From contig CAVXGT010000007.1 of NCBI GenBank assembly GCA_963761475.1, positions 1 to 64,000 on the forward strand: a stretch of DNA of 64,000 nt. Direction: 5' to 3'. Shown one piece after another: positions 8,491 to 17,948 of this stretch (position 1 is its first letter; the number at the start of each line of letters is the position of its first letter). The notes under the pieces were generated by a model that saw nothing but the letters and a program-made list of their open reading frames with translations, was not told where the DNA came from and made no database searches. A program made the translations under genes and the position numbers. The stretch comes from Ga0077555 sp963761475. Its GTDB lineage: Bacteria > Pseudomonadota > Alphaproteobacteria > Rhizobiales > Hyphomicrobiaceae.

Positions 8491-10019
8491 GCCGCCACCT
8501 CGAAGTCGGAGGTCTGGGGAACAGTGTAAATAGCCGCCAGTTCGTCGTAGGCGCTGAGCGGCCCAAGCTCGACCTGGACCAGCGGCACTGATCCGGGACT
8601 TGGCCCGAACTTGCCGCGCAAGATTGCCAGATCCGGCAATCGGCCGGCATCGAGATCCGCTTCGATCATTTGCGCCAGCTCGGCTTCGCAGGCGCGTTCG
8701 TGCGCCAGCGCCAGCAACTCGACCGTCACCTTGCACGCGCGCTTGTCGCCGGCCTCGACGCACAGTGCCTCGAAGGCACGGCGGTAGGCCGGTCGCGGGA
8801 ACAGTTGGTCGCGATACACCAGATTGAGCAGGGCCATCGGCTTCTTGCGCAGCGCGTGGATGACATGCCGGTAGTCAACGACGTGACCGCCTTTGTCTGG
8901 GGACGGTTGCCGCCCCCGCCGCAGCGTCATCATCGGCGTCGAGCCGAGGAAGCAGTCGAGCCGGTCGTCGTAGAGGTGCACCCGCAGGCGGTGGCCAATC
9001 AGTCGCGATGGTGCCGTGTAGAACACCCGCCTCAGGATGAAGCCGCCACTGGACGTCACCGTGACGACCTTCTCCTCGAAGTCGGCCGTGCGCCGCTTGG
9101 GCAGGTCGTCCAGAGCGGGGCGCTCTAACTCGATCCGCTTGCGGTTGTGGGCGTTCTGGCGGCCAACGATCTCGTCGACGAAGCGCCGGTAGGCGTCAAG
9201 GTCGTCGAAGTCCTTGGAGCCGCGCAGCAGCAGGGCGTCCTCGAGGGCCTTCTTGAGATGGCCGTGTGGGCTCTCGATGGACCCGTTCTCGTGGGCGATA
9301 CCTGGATTGTTGCGCGACGGCGTCATGCCGTAGTGGCGCATGAGGCCCTGATAGCGCTGCGTCAGATCCTCCTGGGCTGCGGCGTCCAGATTGCGGAAGG
9401 CCGCCGACAGGCTGTCGCTACGGTGCTCCTGAGGCACCCCGCCGAGCGCCCAGAGCGCATTCTGTAGTCCTTCGGCGAGGGCCACGAAGCTTTCGCCGCC
9501 CAGCACCACGTGGGCATGGGCAAAGCCGGAGAAGGCCAGCCGGAAGTGATACAGCCGATGTTCCAGGACATGCCCGGCGATCGTGATGCCAAGCGCACTC
9601 GCGTCGGTGAAGTCGGACAGGCCGAGGCGCCCCGGTGGGTGCTCCTGGCGGAAGATGACGTCCTGCTCCGGCCCCGCCAGTGCCCGCCATGTCCGGATGC
9701 GCCGCTCCAGCGTGCGTCGGATGCCGGTCGGTATCTCGGGATGGCGCCGACGGATCTCGGCCAGTACGGCGATGGCGCGCAAACCGGGCGCCGCCTTCAG
9801 GATCGGCACGATCTCGGCGTCCCAAACCGCGGCCAGCGGATCGGGCCGCCGCCGGCCACGAGGCGCTTTCTTCTGGGAGGGCAGGCGCGGATCGGCCTCG
9901 ATCCGGTAGCCGGTGGCGGTCGAGAAGCCCGCCTTGGCGGCCGCAACAGTCGTGTCGTTGGACGATCGCAAACTCATGTACAGCCTCATCTGGTGGTCGG
10001 TGATGTGGAGGCCGGGCAA
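8487..10019 (-). CDS. istA: IstA-like IS21 transposase
   Basis: The 510-residue product has an N-terminal HTH (AAAKAGFSTATGYRIEADPR) and a DDE integrase core with Asp in GLSDFTDAS, Asp in EHRSDSLSAAF and Glu in NGSIESPHGHLK. A beta-strand domain and a basic C terminus follow. I prefer TTG at 10017-10019 because GAGGGGA lies 7 bases before it and the product then opens LPGLHITDHQMRLYM, the usual family start. ATG at 9989 is the alternative. The gene looks intact, so the element may still be active. Confidence 0.92.
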   Translation of the reverse strand: MPGLHITDHQMRLYMSLRSSNDTTVAAAKAGFSTATGYRIEADPRLPSQKKAPRGRRRPDPLAAVWDAEIVPILKAAPGLRAIAVLAEIRRRHPEIPTGIRRTLERRIRTWRALAGPEQDVIFRQEHPPGRLGLSDFTDASALGITIAGHVLEHRLYHFRLAFSGFAHAHVVLGGESFVALAEGLQNALWALGGVPQEHRSDSLSAAFRNLDAAAQEDLTQRYQGLMRHYGMTPSRNNPGIAHENGSIESPHGHLKKALEDALLLRGSKDFDDLDAYRRFVDEIVGRQNAHNRKRIELERPALDDLPKRRTADFEEKVVTVTSSGGFILRRVFYTAPSRLIGHRLRVHLYDDRLDCFLGSTPMMTLRRGRQPSPDKGGHVVDYRHVIHALRKKPMALLNLVYRDQLFPRPAYRRAFEALCVEAGDKRACKVTVELLALAHERACEAELAQMIEADLDAGRLPDLAILRGKFGPSPGSVPLVQVELGPLSAYDELAAIYTVPQTSDFEVAA

Positions 10020-10213
10020 CGTCTGATCCCCTCTATATCGAGACGAATCAGTGAGTTGACCCGGCTGCTCACAGCCGCCAGACGGGGTCTTAAGAAACAC
10101 GCCGCCGGGGGTGGTCCGCCGTCGCTCGGGCTCTCGCCCTCCCGCCGTCAGACCACCCCCGGCACACTCTCATCCTGATTGACGCTGGCTCGCACCTTGA
10201 TTGACGCGCCGCA

Positions 10214-10331
10214 GCCAGGATAGATCGATCACGCGATCGACCCGCGCCAGCACGTGATCATCAGGGATGAGCTGGCGGAGCGAGCCAGTGATGAAAAGCT
10301 CCAGCTGATCCCGTTCCTTCCGCCCCAGCAT
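10214..10331 (-). pseudogene. IS1182-family transposase, detached N terminus
   Basis: Read on the minus strand, the segment gives MLGRKERDQLELFITGSLRQ, then LIPDDHVLARVDRVIDLSWL. This is the standard N terminus of this transposase family. GGAG precedes the ATG by 9 bases. It is separated from the rest of the gene (6226-7544) by the IS21 insertion. Confidence 0.85.
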
Positions 10332-10400
10332 GTCGCGCATCTCCAATCGCGAATCGCCAGGAACACGGAATCAGGCCACGCCAACTTTTTCAACGACCCC

Positions 10401-10850
10401 CGTGTGCACTTCATGCGTAACGCTATGGCCCACGCCGGCGTCAAGCAGCGCGCCATGGTCGCCGCCGCGATCCGCACCGCGTTCGTGCAAGAGACCGAGG
10501 AGGCCGCGAGGGCTGAATGGCGGGCTGTCGCCGATCGCCTGCGCGACAAGTTCCGCAAGCTCTCCGAGCTGATGGACGGCGCCGAGAACGAGGTGCTGGC
10601 CTACATGGCCTTCCCGAAGAGCCACTGGCCGCAGATTCACTCGACCAATCCGATCGAGCGCCTCAACCGCGAGATCAAGCGGCGCACCAACGTCGTCTCG
10701 ATCTTCCCGAACGAGCCGGCCATCTTACGCCTCGTCGGTGCAATCCTCCTGGAGCAGAACGACGAGTGGGCCGTGAGCCGCCGCTACATGAGCCTGGAAA
10801 CCCTGGCCGGCTTCGGCGATGATGCCGTCACGGCCATAACGGCCGACTGA
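10401..10850 (+). pseudogene. IS256-family transposase, C-terminal part
   Basis: Carries the family C terminus: HFMRNAMAHAGVKQRAM, then the catalytic Glu region IHSTNPIERLNREIKRRTNV, and a stop at 10850. It continues the gene begun at 5448. The reading frame upstream of 10401 belongs to the IS1182 insertion and is not part of this protein. Confidence 0.9.
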
Positions 10851-10918
10851 CCCCGAGCCTCAGCGCTCGGACCATGACGGTGTTCGTACACCACGGCCTG
10901 GGGCACTACCGTCACGAC

Positions 10919-11812
10919 CGGCGAACGCGAGCTTCCTGCCTGACAACACCGTCAATTTGGGTCGTGAATTCCGGTGGTGCCGCTGAGCAACAGGCGCATC
11001 CTGCTCGCGGTCTCGGATGAAGCAGATTGTTCTGTGGCGGTCTGTTGGTGGAAGTTGTGCCCCGTGGGCCGATGTAGGCGCAATCTTCCCCCGAAGCGGG
11101 GTCACGAATGCCCATAAAACCTATCGTATGATGGCCGTAGTATGCTATACTTATTCTGAGCATGGGCGCCGGTCATAGTCGGTAGCTCCCCGCTATGGAA
11201 GCTCCGTGCGACCGCTCCGAGCCACCGACCGATGAATTGGCCGGGGGCATTTGTTTCACCAAGTTCGCTTTGACGCCCGGTCGTTTGCCCAGTCTTTTTT
11301 TTGAGGCTGCTACTCGAACCCACGCACCAGCGTCGACGAACCCGAACCGGGATCGCCATTGATGGCGATGCTTGCGGTCTGCAGTTGCTGTTCGACGCGA
11401 GCCGGTGGGCAGTGGGCATCGACCAAGGCTTTACCCCTTGGCACTCCTTTGTGCCCGCCTCGCCGCCTTTTTCTCCCGCCGCCGTGCATTGAGCATCTTA
11501 CGCTGCTCGGCCTGGATTTTCTTGCGGCGGGAATCTAGTCATTTTTGGCATTGGAGGCCTCCTCGTTGCTTTCCAGGTCCCGCCACACCTAACCATCCAA
11601 GGGACGGCGGCCCCAACTAGCCGCATGACGCGGTGCAGCCACGACCGACCCCCGCGCTCCCCCAGCCAGCCGATAAAAAACACCGGGTGCGTCCGAGTAG
11701 AAAGACGCGCCCGGGATTGTCGCGCAGCTTTGCGATTGCGTGAGTCCACGCGACTCTTGGCGAATTACTACATATTGCAATGGCGCATGCTACTCGCGCG
11801 CCCGGGCCTGCA
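10919..11812. other. gene-poor stretch between IS256 and a restriction-gene remnant
   Basis: I see no complete gene. A short, highly basic, lysine- and arginine-rich reading (AEQRKMLNARRREKKAARR) on the minus strand at about 11435-11535 looks like the tail of a former gene but has no credible beginning. An octamer run of T occurs near 11296. Confidence 0.4.
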
Positions 11813-11977
11813 TCAGGTCAATCGGCAGGCATTGCTGCCGACCGGGCTGCATCGCTGTTGCGCGACAACGCTGTCGTTCAGGAACAGGCTCCGCTTCTTG
11901 CCGCCCGCCTTCCACAGCTGCCATATGATCTGGAAGGTCGCATAGGTCTTCCCCGTGCCGGTTGCAATCCATTGCCG
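11813..11977 (-). pseudogene. HsdR-like type I restriction subunit fragment (helicase motif I)
   Basis: The minus-strand frame reads RQWIATGTGKTYATFQIIWQ, then LWKAGGKKRSLFLNDSVVAQ, then stops. The ATGTGKTY Walker A followed by FQIIW-LWKAG is characteristic of type I restriction endonuclease R subunits. Only about 55 residues remain, between in-frame stops at 11978-11980 and 11813-11815. No HsdM or HsdS is present in the window, so no working restriction system remains here. Confidence 0.7.
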
Positions 11978-12069
11978 TCACGATCTGAGATCCTGGGTGG
12001 CCTGGTTGAGGATGCGATCTCCAAGCTGGGGTCATCAAAGGATTTTTCATACCATATCCGCTTAGCTAC

Positions 12070-12879
12070 TCATGCGCCGTCGTCGTTGACAGGAATTGGC
12101 GGCAGCGCATCCGAGTTAAATGGCGCGTCTGCGCTGAGCCAGACCCCGATCTCGTGCCCAATCAGCGCGCCATGGATCACCGTATGCGCCTGAGTTCCAC
12201 TGCAACCTGCGGCCGTCGCTAGCTCCACGTTTTCGTAGAGATGTTGGACGGCTGGATCTTGCTCGACGCGGTAGGTCGTGGGGTCGGTGTAGTCCGCTAA
12301 TCGTCCGCTCAGCGTCCCGCCTGATAGGTAGGTCGCCATACCTGCTTGGACCTCATCGTTGGGGAAATACAAGTTTAGAATGCGACCGAACCGCTGCGCC
12401 GGGAACTTGTAAGCATCTCGGGAATGCGGGCAGGCAAGAAAGACAGCCTGCGAAATATGCAACTCTGGCGAAAGCCCAGACAGTCCCGCAGCCAACTTGA
12501 CGATGTTGCAGCCATGGCTGTGGGCGACGATCCGCAGCGGCTCATCTGTGAGTTCGCGTATTTGGTTGAGGTAGTCGACCAACATTTTCGCGCCTGCATC
12601 TCGACCAATGCCCATCGGCGCGCCACCCCATAGGAAATGTCCCTCGACTTGGCCCCAACTCTTGCCCCGGAACCCGGACCACCAACTCCGCTTCGGGACG
12701 AGTTCGGCAACCTTCTCGACCGGTCTGCCCTTGATCCGCCACACATCATGCCCGGTGGAGACTTCTTCCATGCCTCCGCTGAGGGAGCCAAGAAACCCTT
12801 TAGGATGCCAGGACTTCCACCACCAAGTGACCGCTTTAGGATTGGTGACTTGTGTGCCGTGAATAACGATTGTGGTCAT
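12070..12879 (-). CDS. alpha/beta-hydrolase, lipase-like
   Basis: The 269-residue product opens with a beta strand and oxyanion-type HGT (MTTIVIHGTQV). The nucleophile elbow AHSHGCN is at about residue 122. An acid in FPNDEVQAG and a histidine in QAHTVIHG are plausible triad members. There is no signal peptide. Its start overlaps a small upstream ORF as ATGA. Soluble lipase-like proteins of this form occur as interbacterial effectors and as general esterases. The neighbours here (IS debris, restriction remnants) do not decide. Substrate unknown. Confidence 0.8.
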   Translation of the reverse strand: MTTIVIHGTQVTNPKAVTWWWKSWHPKGFLGSLSGGMEEVSTGHDVWRIKGRPVEKVAELVPKRSWWSGFRGKSWGQVEGHFLWGGAPMGIGRDAGAKMLVDYLNQIRELTDEPLRIVAHSHGCNIVKLAAGLSGLSPELHISQAVFLACPHSRDAYKFPAQRFGRILNLYFPNDEVQAGMATYLSGGTLSGRLADYTDPTTYRVEQDPAVQHLYENVELATAAGCSGTQAHTVIHGALIGHEIGVWLSADAPFNSDALPPIPVNDDGA

Positions 12880-13106
12880 TTGTACTTCTCCACAATGCCC
12901 GTACTGGCATTAGCGTACATGGAATGACAAATCGTCAGATGACCCAACAGGGCTGCAACGTCGCCATCGACAAAGAGCGTCGCGAACGTCGCGTCAAGGA
13001 GCAGGATTGTATCGACGATGAGCGTTCTTGCAGCCTCAACCCCCACGCAGAGATCTACTTCCACTGAGGTCCTTGGCTGGCGCGCCGCGCCGGAGCGGCA
13101 AGGCAC
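12876..13106 (-). CDS. small hydrophobic ORF coupled to the lipase-like gene
   Basis: The frame ends KYK-TGA with the stop overlapping the ATG of the lipase-like gene. The C-terminal 55 residues are moderately hydrophobic (RTLIVDTILLLDATFATLFV). The true start is unclear, and a GTG inside the frame could shorten it to about 60 residues. I do not recognise it. The coupling is the main support. A toxin-immunity or chaperone relation to the hydrolase is conceivable but not shown. Confidence 0.4.
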   Translation of the reverse strand: MPCRSGAARQPRTSVEVDLCVGVEAARTLIVDTILLLDATFATLFVDGDVAALLGHLTICHSMYANASTGIVEKYK

Positions 13107-13135
13107 CGAAGCCGAAACGGTTTCTCAGCCAGCAC

Positions 13136-13573
13136 TCAACCTACCGCCTTGTCCGACCTGCTACGCCGCCAGTCGAAGCCCAGTGCCTCCAGACGCTGAA
13201 TCCGTTCCTCCGTTAATTGACCCATCGCCTGGGAGGCGCATTGTTTGATCACCCACCTGGCAAGCTGCATATTTTCGGACCCTATCCAAGGAACGCTGCA
13301 ATGGCCATGCGTGTCCTTGAAGGCCTGAAGCTCAGCGAACTTGGTGTTCCACGCCGACGAGTTTGGGTCCCAGTCAAAACCCAGCTCCTCCAATCGGTGG
13401 ATGCGTTCCGCTGTCAGACGATCTTTCGCCTTGGTGTTGCTTTGTTTATCCACCCGCCTGCCGAGTTTCAGATTTTCGGACCACTTTGCAGGAATGTTGC
13501 AATGGCCACGTTCGATTTTGGCGTTTCTCCTCCGTCTGTTGTCAGGTCTGTCCCGCGGAGCGCCACCAAGCAA
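13136..13573 (-). pseudogene. helicase-associated (HA) domain protein, C-terminal remnant
   Basis: Two tandem HA-type repeats are visible. The second is complete (WNTKFAELQAFKDTHGHCSV, then LTEERIQRLEALGFDW). The first begins abruptly at RGHCNIPAKWSENLKLGRRV. The expected start of the first repeat lies in another frame just upstream, so the gene is frameshifted or truncated at about 13540. These repeats normally sit at the C terminus of superfamily 2 helicases, and no helicase domain is present here. Confidence 0.65.
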
Positions 13574-13687
13574 GCGTCATGCTGCTGCAAGCGATGACCT
13601 CCGGCGCCGATGCCTCTATACATAATGGGCTCAGGCTGACAGGTGCACCGCCCCACCGCTTGAGCCAGGTCAAGCCAGCAGGGGGCA

Positions 13688-14065
13688 TCAGGCGATCGCA
13701 AACGCTGGCAGTCTCGCCCAGGCTGGATGGCGGACGTTTTGTCTGACAGTCGTCCCGTTGGTCGGCGACAACGCGTTGGCAACCGCCATCCATGGCATGC
13801 CTCGGGCTTTGTAGATCTCTGCCAGAGCGGCCATCGTGGCGTCGTCACGCCAAAGCCAGAGATGCTCGATGAGTGGCTCGAACGTCCGTGTCCATTCGGG
13901 TCCTATGGAGCGGGCCGGTGAGAACGAATTGATCAGCGCCGAGAGATCGTCGACACTGGCGGATTGGCAAGTACGGCGCATCGCGTCTTCCGCCCGGCCG
14001 AGGCTTTCGGCAGCGGCATTGCGCGAGCGCCAGAGCGTTTGAAGATCGTGCCCATCTATCGCCAT
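13688..14065 (-). CDS. conserved-looking hypothetical protein, second gene of a two-gene operon
   Basis: A 125-residue product starting at ATG 14063-14065 behind a strong GGAGGGAG site. It is soluble, with tryptophan-rich central helices (PEWTRTFEPLIEHLWLWRDD). It lies 10 bases downstream of the 535-residue gene and on the same strand, so co-transcription and a joint function are likely. I do not recognise a family. Confidence 0.65.
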   Translation of the reverse strand: MAIDGHDLQTLWRSRNAAAESLGRAEDAMRRTCQSASVDDLSALINSFSPARSIGPEWTRTFEPLIEHLWLWRDDATMAALAEIYKARGMPWMAVANALSPTNGTTVRQNVRHPAWARLPAFAIA

Positions 14066-14075
14066 GGCTCCCTCC

Positions 14076-15680
14076 TCAAGCATTGGTCGGGTTGAAGTGA
14101 TCGACATAGATGCGGAAGCAGTCGTGCGTCTGCGCCCGCTTGACGTAACGGGACTGGTGCTTGACGTATCCGCGGATGATATCGTCCTTTCGCGCCATCT
14201 GATTGACCTTGTACTCCTCGAGTGACGAGGCGCAGTTGCGCATGACATGCGGATCATTCTGCCAGTGGCAGGCCGCATAGGTAATGGTATCGAGAAGCGC
14301 GCGGCGTTCCTTCGTCCGTTCCAGATAGGAATCGACGAGTGCGCAGGCCCGCGGTGCATCCTGGTCGAGCGCCTTCTCCTTCAGTACCGGCAGCAGGCGA
14401 TCGACGGCGATCTCGTCGGCCCACGCGCGATAGGCACGACGCGATTCCAGGGAGTAGGTGGGATCGCGTGGAAACATGGCATTCGATCGGATGCTGTCGT
14501 TCATGAAGCGAGCTGCCATGAATACGCCCTTGACTTGATGCGGATTGTCGAAACGGCGCGTCCACGACAGCACCACATTGAGATAGTCGAGCGCATGCGT
14601 CGGATGCAGGAAGGCATGGGGATTTTCGAGCACGTCCACGAAGTACTTCTGGTAGGCGACGAAGACGGCATCCCCCACGTCGAGAATGCCGGCGCCGCGC
14701 TTGAAGAGGGTCATGACGGCTGCGTTGACATCGAATGGGCCGCTCCAGAGCAACGCATCGGTCAGTGTGTCGAGCTCGCGCTCGGTCACTGGCTTCTCGG
14801 AGCGTTTCGGTATGTCCGCGTGTTTCGGAATCTCCATGCGGCACATGTTGCTGATCTCGGTCCACAATCCGTAGAGGCGAGGCGAGCAAGCGAGATCCGG
14901 CACGACGGTGTAGATGAGCTCGTGGGAGTTCTCCCAGCCGAGGTAGTCGGCGATGTCGACGAGCGCGCGGGCGCGCAGCGCCTTGTGGCCTATATTCTGG
15001 TAGCCGCCGCGGTTGATGATGGTGTCCTGGAGATCGATGACACCGGCGAGAAGGATTGCATCCTTTAGCCGCTCGCGATGCTCCGGGTTCTTGGCAAGGC
15101 CCAGGAACAGCCCATAAGCCTCGGCCTTGTCGCCCTCGGAAATTGCCCAGCTCATCCGTTCGAGCCGCTCGTCGACCGATCCATCGTCGATCGGACCATA
15201 GTCCTCGAAATAGATCTTCGGCGGGTTCCATGCGGGGCCGTCGAAGCGATCGTGCGATTGATCATCGCCTGGGAACTTGCGATTGCACTGCTCGGCATCG
15301 CGGGCGTAGTGGCCGGGAAATTCGCAGACGACCTGCTCCCACACGTTCAGCCCTTGCGGCACGTACCACATGGCCTGCACGCTCGGCAGTACGGACCGAC
15401 TGCCTTCGAGTTCGTTCATCAGGTAGATGGCGCCTCGCCAACCGAGGATCGTGTGGTCGTAATTGACGCCTCTCAGCTCTCCCGTTGGCAGCCGCATGAG
15501 ATGGGCGGGCACCTGCACATAGGGTGCGGCAGCTCCAATCGCATCCTTGATCGTGTCACGCAGAGGGCGGCTTTCTTCGGTAACGAGGCGACAGAACGTG
15601 TTTGTCGCCTCCCGGTAGAAAACACCTTGGATTTCATCGCGCAACCGCTCGACCGTCGCAGCCCTCTGCGTCATCGCCAT
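14076..15680 (-). CDS. large soluble protein of unknown function
   Basis: The 534-residue product starts at ATG 15678-15680, chosen because GGAGGG lies 5 bases before it. It has no signal peptide or membrane segment and looks mainly helical. It is rich in His, Trp and Tyr, with notable stretches YDHTILGWRGAIYLMNELEG (about 85) and GHKALRARALVDIADYLGWE (about 260). A histidine-rich C-terminal half (HPTHALDYLNVV, HPHQVKGVF-like) gives it the look of a metal- or cofactor-binding enzyme. I could not assign a family. It leads an operon with the 13688-14065 gene and appears intact among IS debris, which suggests recent cargo. Confidence 0.75.
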   Translation of the reverse strand: MAMTQRAATVERLRDEIQGVFYREATNTFCRLVTEESRPLRDTIKDAIGAAAPYVQVPAHLMRLPTGELRGVNYDHTILGWRGAIYLMNELEGSRSVLPSVQAMWYVPQGLNVWEQVVCEFPGHYARDAEQCNRKFPGDDQSHDRFDGPAWNPPKIYFEDYGPIDDGSVDERLERMSWAISEGDKAEAYGLFLGLAKNPEHRERLKDAILLAGVIDLQDTIINRGGYQNIGHKALRARALVDIADYLGWENSHELIYTVVPDLACSPRLYGLWTEISNMCRMEIPKHADIPKRSEKPVTERELDTLTDALLWSGPFDVNAAVMTLFKRGAGILDVGDAVFVAYQKYFVDVLENPHAFLHPTHALDYLNVVLSWTRRFDNPHQVKGVFMAARFMNDSIRSNAMFPRDPTYSLESRRAYRAWADEIAVDRLLPVLKEKALDQDAPRACALVDSYLERTKERRALLDTITYAACHWQNDPHVMRNCASSLEEYKVNQMARKDDIIRGYVKHQSRYVKRAQTHDCFRIYVDHFNPTNA

Positions 15681-16000
15681 GGCAACCCTCCATCGTTCTG
15701 GGGGCGCGAAAACGAACAACGATATGGGGTGTGCGCCCGAGCAAACGCGTTTCGATTTCAACTGTCAAGGTTTGCGCCCGCGATGATCCAGGTCAAGCGA
15801 GGCAAGGCTCCTTCTTCAAAATTCTCGGAACGTCACGCCGTGCAAAGTCGATCAAACAAGCCGGGACCCGCGCTGCGCCGATATTAGGTCGGGTTTGCTC
15901 AGAATGCCAAGGATGAGCCGCACCTTCTTGTCGGCGGAGATCCTGTTGTCACGCGAAAAGAGACTTGGCAGTCGCGGATCTACAAGGTGCGGAGGGTGAG

Positions 16001-16183
16001 TTAGCATGCTTCGATAATCGCGATCGTGCGTCCAGATCCAATCAAAATCACTCCTGCAATCAACAGGCGATCCAGCGTGCGGTTCACGGCCTCGATCACC
16101 ATGTCGAAGGACTGCGCAAATTCGGTTCGTAGCAAGGCTAAATCCAGCTGGAATGGCATGCGAACCTCGACCTCGGAGGACAT
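16001..16183 (-). CDS. possible small membrane protein
   Basis: A 60-residue frame with an amphipathic N-terminal half and one hydrophobic segment (LLIAGVILIGSGRTIAIIEA). It lacks a good ribosome site. It is the only credible frame in the otherwise empty 15681-16475 region and may be a relic. Confidence 0.3.
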   Translation of the reverse strand: MSSEVEVRMPFQLDLALLRTEFAQSFDMVIEAVNRTLDRLLIAGVILIGSGRTIAIIEAC

Positions 16184-16475
16184 CGGAGTTGCGCGATAGC
16201 GTAGGCTTGGCGATCAAGTGCGCTCTAACAGGATGACCGACAGGGCCGGGCCGAGAGGTCAATAGCAGGACCATCAGATTGGCACTCCCGTCTGACGGAC
16301 GATGTACGGCCAAATGCGGACACTGTGGAAGGCATTGTCGGGTTCGCACCCGTCAATGGGCGCCCTTGCAAGGGATCCCGCTTGACGACAATTGTTGCGC
16401 TGCAGCGTAAGAGCTGGTGGGGAAGGTCACTAATGGCCCGACTTGTCCGTCCCCGACCCGCCTTGATCAAGCTCG

Positions 16476-17843
16476 ATGCTGAGGGGTGAGCTGCCGTCGG
16501 TCAAGAGACCGGCAGCTAACTGGGGTCGACCGGCTGAGACAGGCCGGCCCGCCTATCATTCCTCGGTGCACCTGAAGCTCTATTTCTACGGCTATCTCAA
16601 CCGCGTGCATTCGAGCCGGCGGCTTGAGCGCGAGGCCGGCCGCAACCTCGAAGTGATGTGGCTGCTCTGCCGGTTTGCGCCCGACTTCAAGACCATGTCC
16701 TATTTCCGCAAGGACAACGGCGCGGCAATCAAGAAGGTTTGCGCGCGGTTCATGGAGGTCTGCCGCAAGCTCAGCTTGCTCAACAAAGCCAGTGTTGCCA
16801 TCGACGGCTCGAAGTTCAAGGCCGTCAACAACCGCGACAGGAATTTCACGAAAGCGAAAGTCGAGCGCCGTCGGAAGCAACTGGAGGAGAGCGTCTCGCG
16901 TCATCTCTCGCAGCTCGACACCCCCGATCTCCAGGAGCACACCGAGGTCATCGCGCTGAAAAGAATTCGGCTCAAGGACAAGCTCGGGAAACTGGACGAG
17001 GAGATGGAAAAGCTCGTCGCGATCGAGAAGCAGATGCTGGCCTCGCCCGACGAGCAGATCTCGCTAACCGATCCCGACAGTCGATCGATGGCAACGAGCG
17101 GGCGGGGCTCCGGCGTTGTGGGATACAATGTGCAGACGGCGGTCGAGACAGAGCACCACCTGATCGTCCACCATGAGGTGACGAATGTGGGCTCGGATCG
17201 CTCACAACTTGCCAACGCTGCCAAGGCCGCGAAGGGGGTTCTTGGTGTCGACAAGCTCGAAGCCGTAGCCGATCGCGGCTACTTCCACGGCGAGGAGATC
17301 AAGGCGTGCGATGACGCCGGCATCGAGGTGACGTTGGCGAAACCGATGACGTCGGGAGCGAAAGCCGAGGGCCGTTTCGGCAAGCAGGATTTCGTCTACA
17401 AGCCCGGCGAAGATGTTTATCGCTGCCCGGCGGGCGAGCATCTGACGTATCGCATGACGACCGATGAAGATGGCAAGATCGTACGACGCTATTGGACGAG
17501 TGGGTGCGCCAGTTGCCCGCTGAAATCAAAATGCACGACTGGAAAAGAGCGGCGCATCTCGCGGTGGGAGCACGAGGACGTGCTGGAGGCTGCGCAAAAG
17601 CGGCTCGACCTCAATCCTGATGCCATGCGCACCCGCCGAGAGGTCGTCGAGCATCCCTACGGCACACTCAAGATGCGGATGGGCGCGACGCACTTCCTGT
17701 GCAAGACGCTGCCAAAGGTCGCGACCGAAATGGCACTTTGCGTCCTCGGCTACAACCTCACGCGCGTGATCAACATCGTTGGCGTCGAGCGGATGCTGGA
17801 GGCGGTTCGGGCGTCGACCGGGGGACGCTTGCGCCTTTCATGA
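16476..17843 (+). pseudogene. IS1182-type transposase lacking its normal N terminus
   Basis: The body is complete: TGRPAYHSSVHLKLYFYGYL, VAIDGSKFKAVNNRDRNFTK, a coiled-coil insertion at about residues 130-190, ADRGYFHGEEIK, zinc-like CASCPLKSKC and the C-terminal VEHPYGTLKMRMGATHFL. The first roughly 25 residues do not resemble the family start, which normally includes a YVDADNPVR-like stretch. The open frame instead runs into unrelated sequence, so the 5' end is probably truncated and the copy inactive. It differs from the IS1182 copy at 6194-10400. Confidence 0.85.
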
Positions 17844-17948
17844 CCGGATTCTGCCTCTCAGATCGCCATGACAAGCCCACAGGCGATCCTGGCTGGCTCC
17901 AGAAGAACGAATTTCTCAATCTCCCCGGATTCCGCTAGGCTGAGTGTG

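Larger units (their letters stand above)
7545..10213 (-). mobile_element. IS21-family element (istA-istB)
   Basis: Terminal sequences are GGCGCGTCAATCAGG from about 7550 and the complementary CCTTGATTGACGCGCC ending near 10210. Extra internal copies of TGATTGACGC near 7626 and 10176 give the multiple terminal repeats typical of IS21. I find no clear target duplication, so one flank may have been rearranged. The outer limits are uncertain by a few bases. Confidence 0.85.
6194..10400 (-). mobile_element. IS1182-family element inserted in IS256, itself split by IS21
   Basis: The ends are perfect 12-bp inverted repeats, GGGGTCGTTGAA at 6194-6205 and TTCAACGACCCC at 10389-10400. The pentamer CGTGT flanks both sides (6189-6193 and 10401-10405) and occurs once in the rejoined IS256 gene, so it is the target duplication. 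Without the inner IS21 the element is about 1.54 kb. Confidence 0.88.
5241..10918 (+). mobile_element. IS256-family element, split by nested insertions
   Basis: The transposase gene starts at 5448 and finishes at 10850. Candidate imperfect terminal repeats end in CGTGGTGTA near 5265-5273 and in the complementary TACACCACG near 10888-10896, with TGACGG/CCGTCA about 20 bases further out, so both outer limits are approximate. Subtracting the 4.2-kb insertion leaves about 1.47 kb, a normal IS256 size. No target duplication was found. Confidence 0.75.

Noticed and set aside
11790..12050. 86-codon minus-strand frame
   Set aside because: The coding signal in this stretch (ATGTGKTY) is in another frame, so this frame is not the gene.
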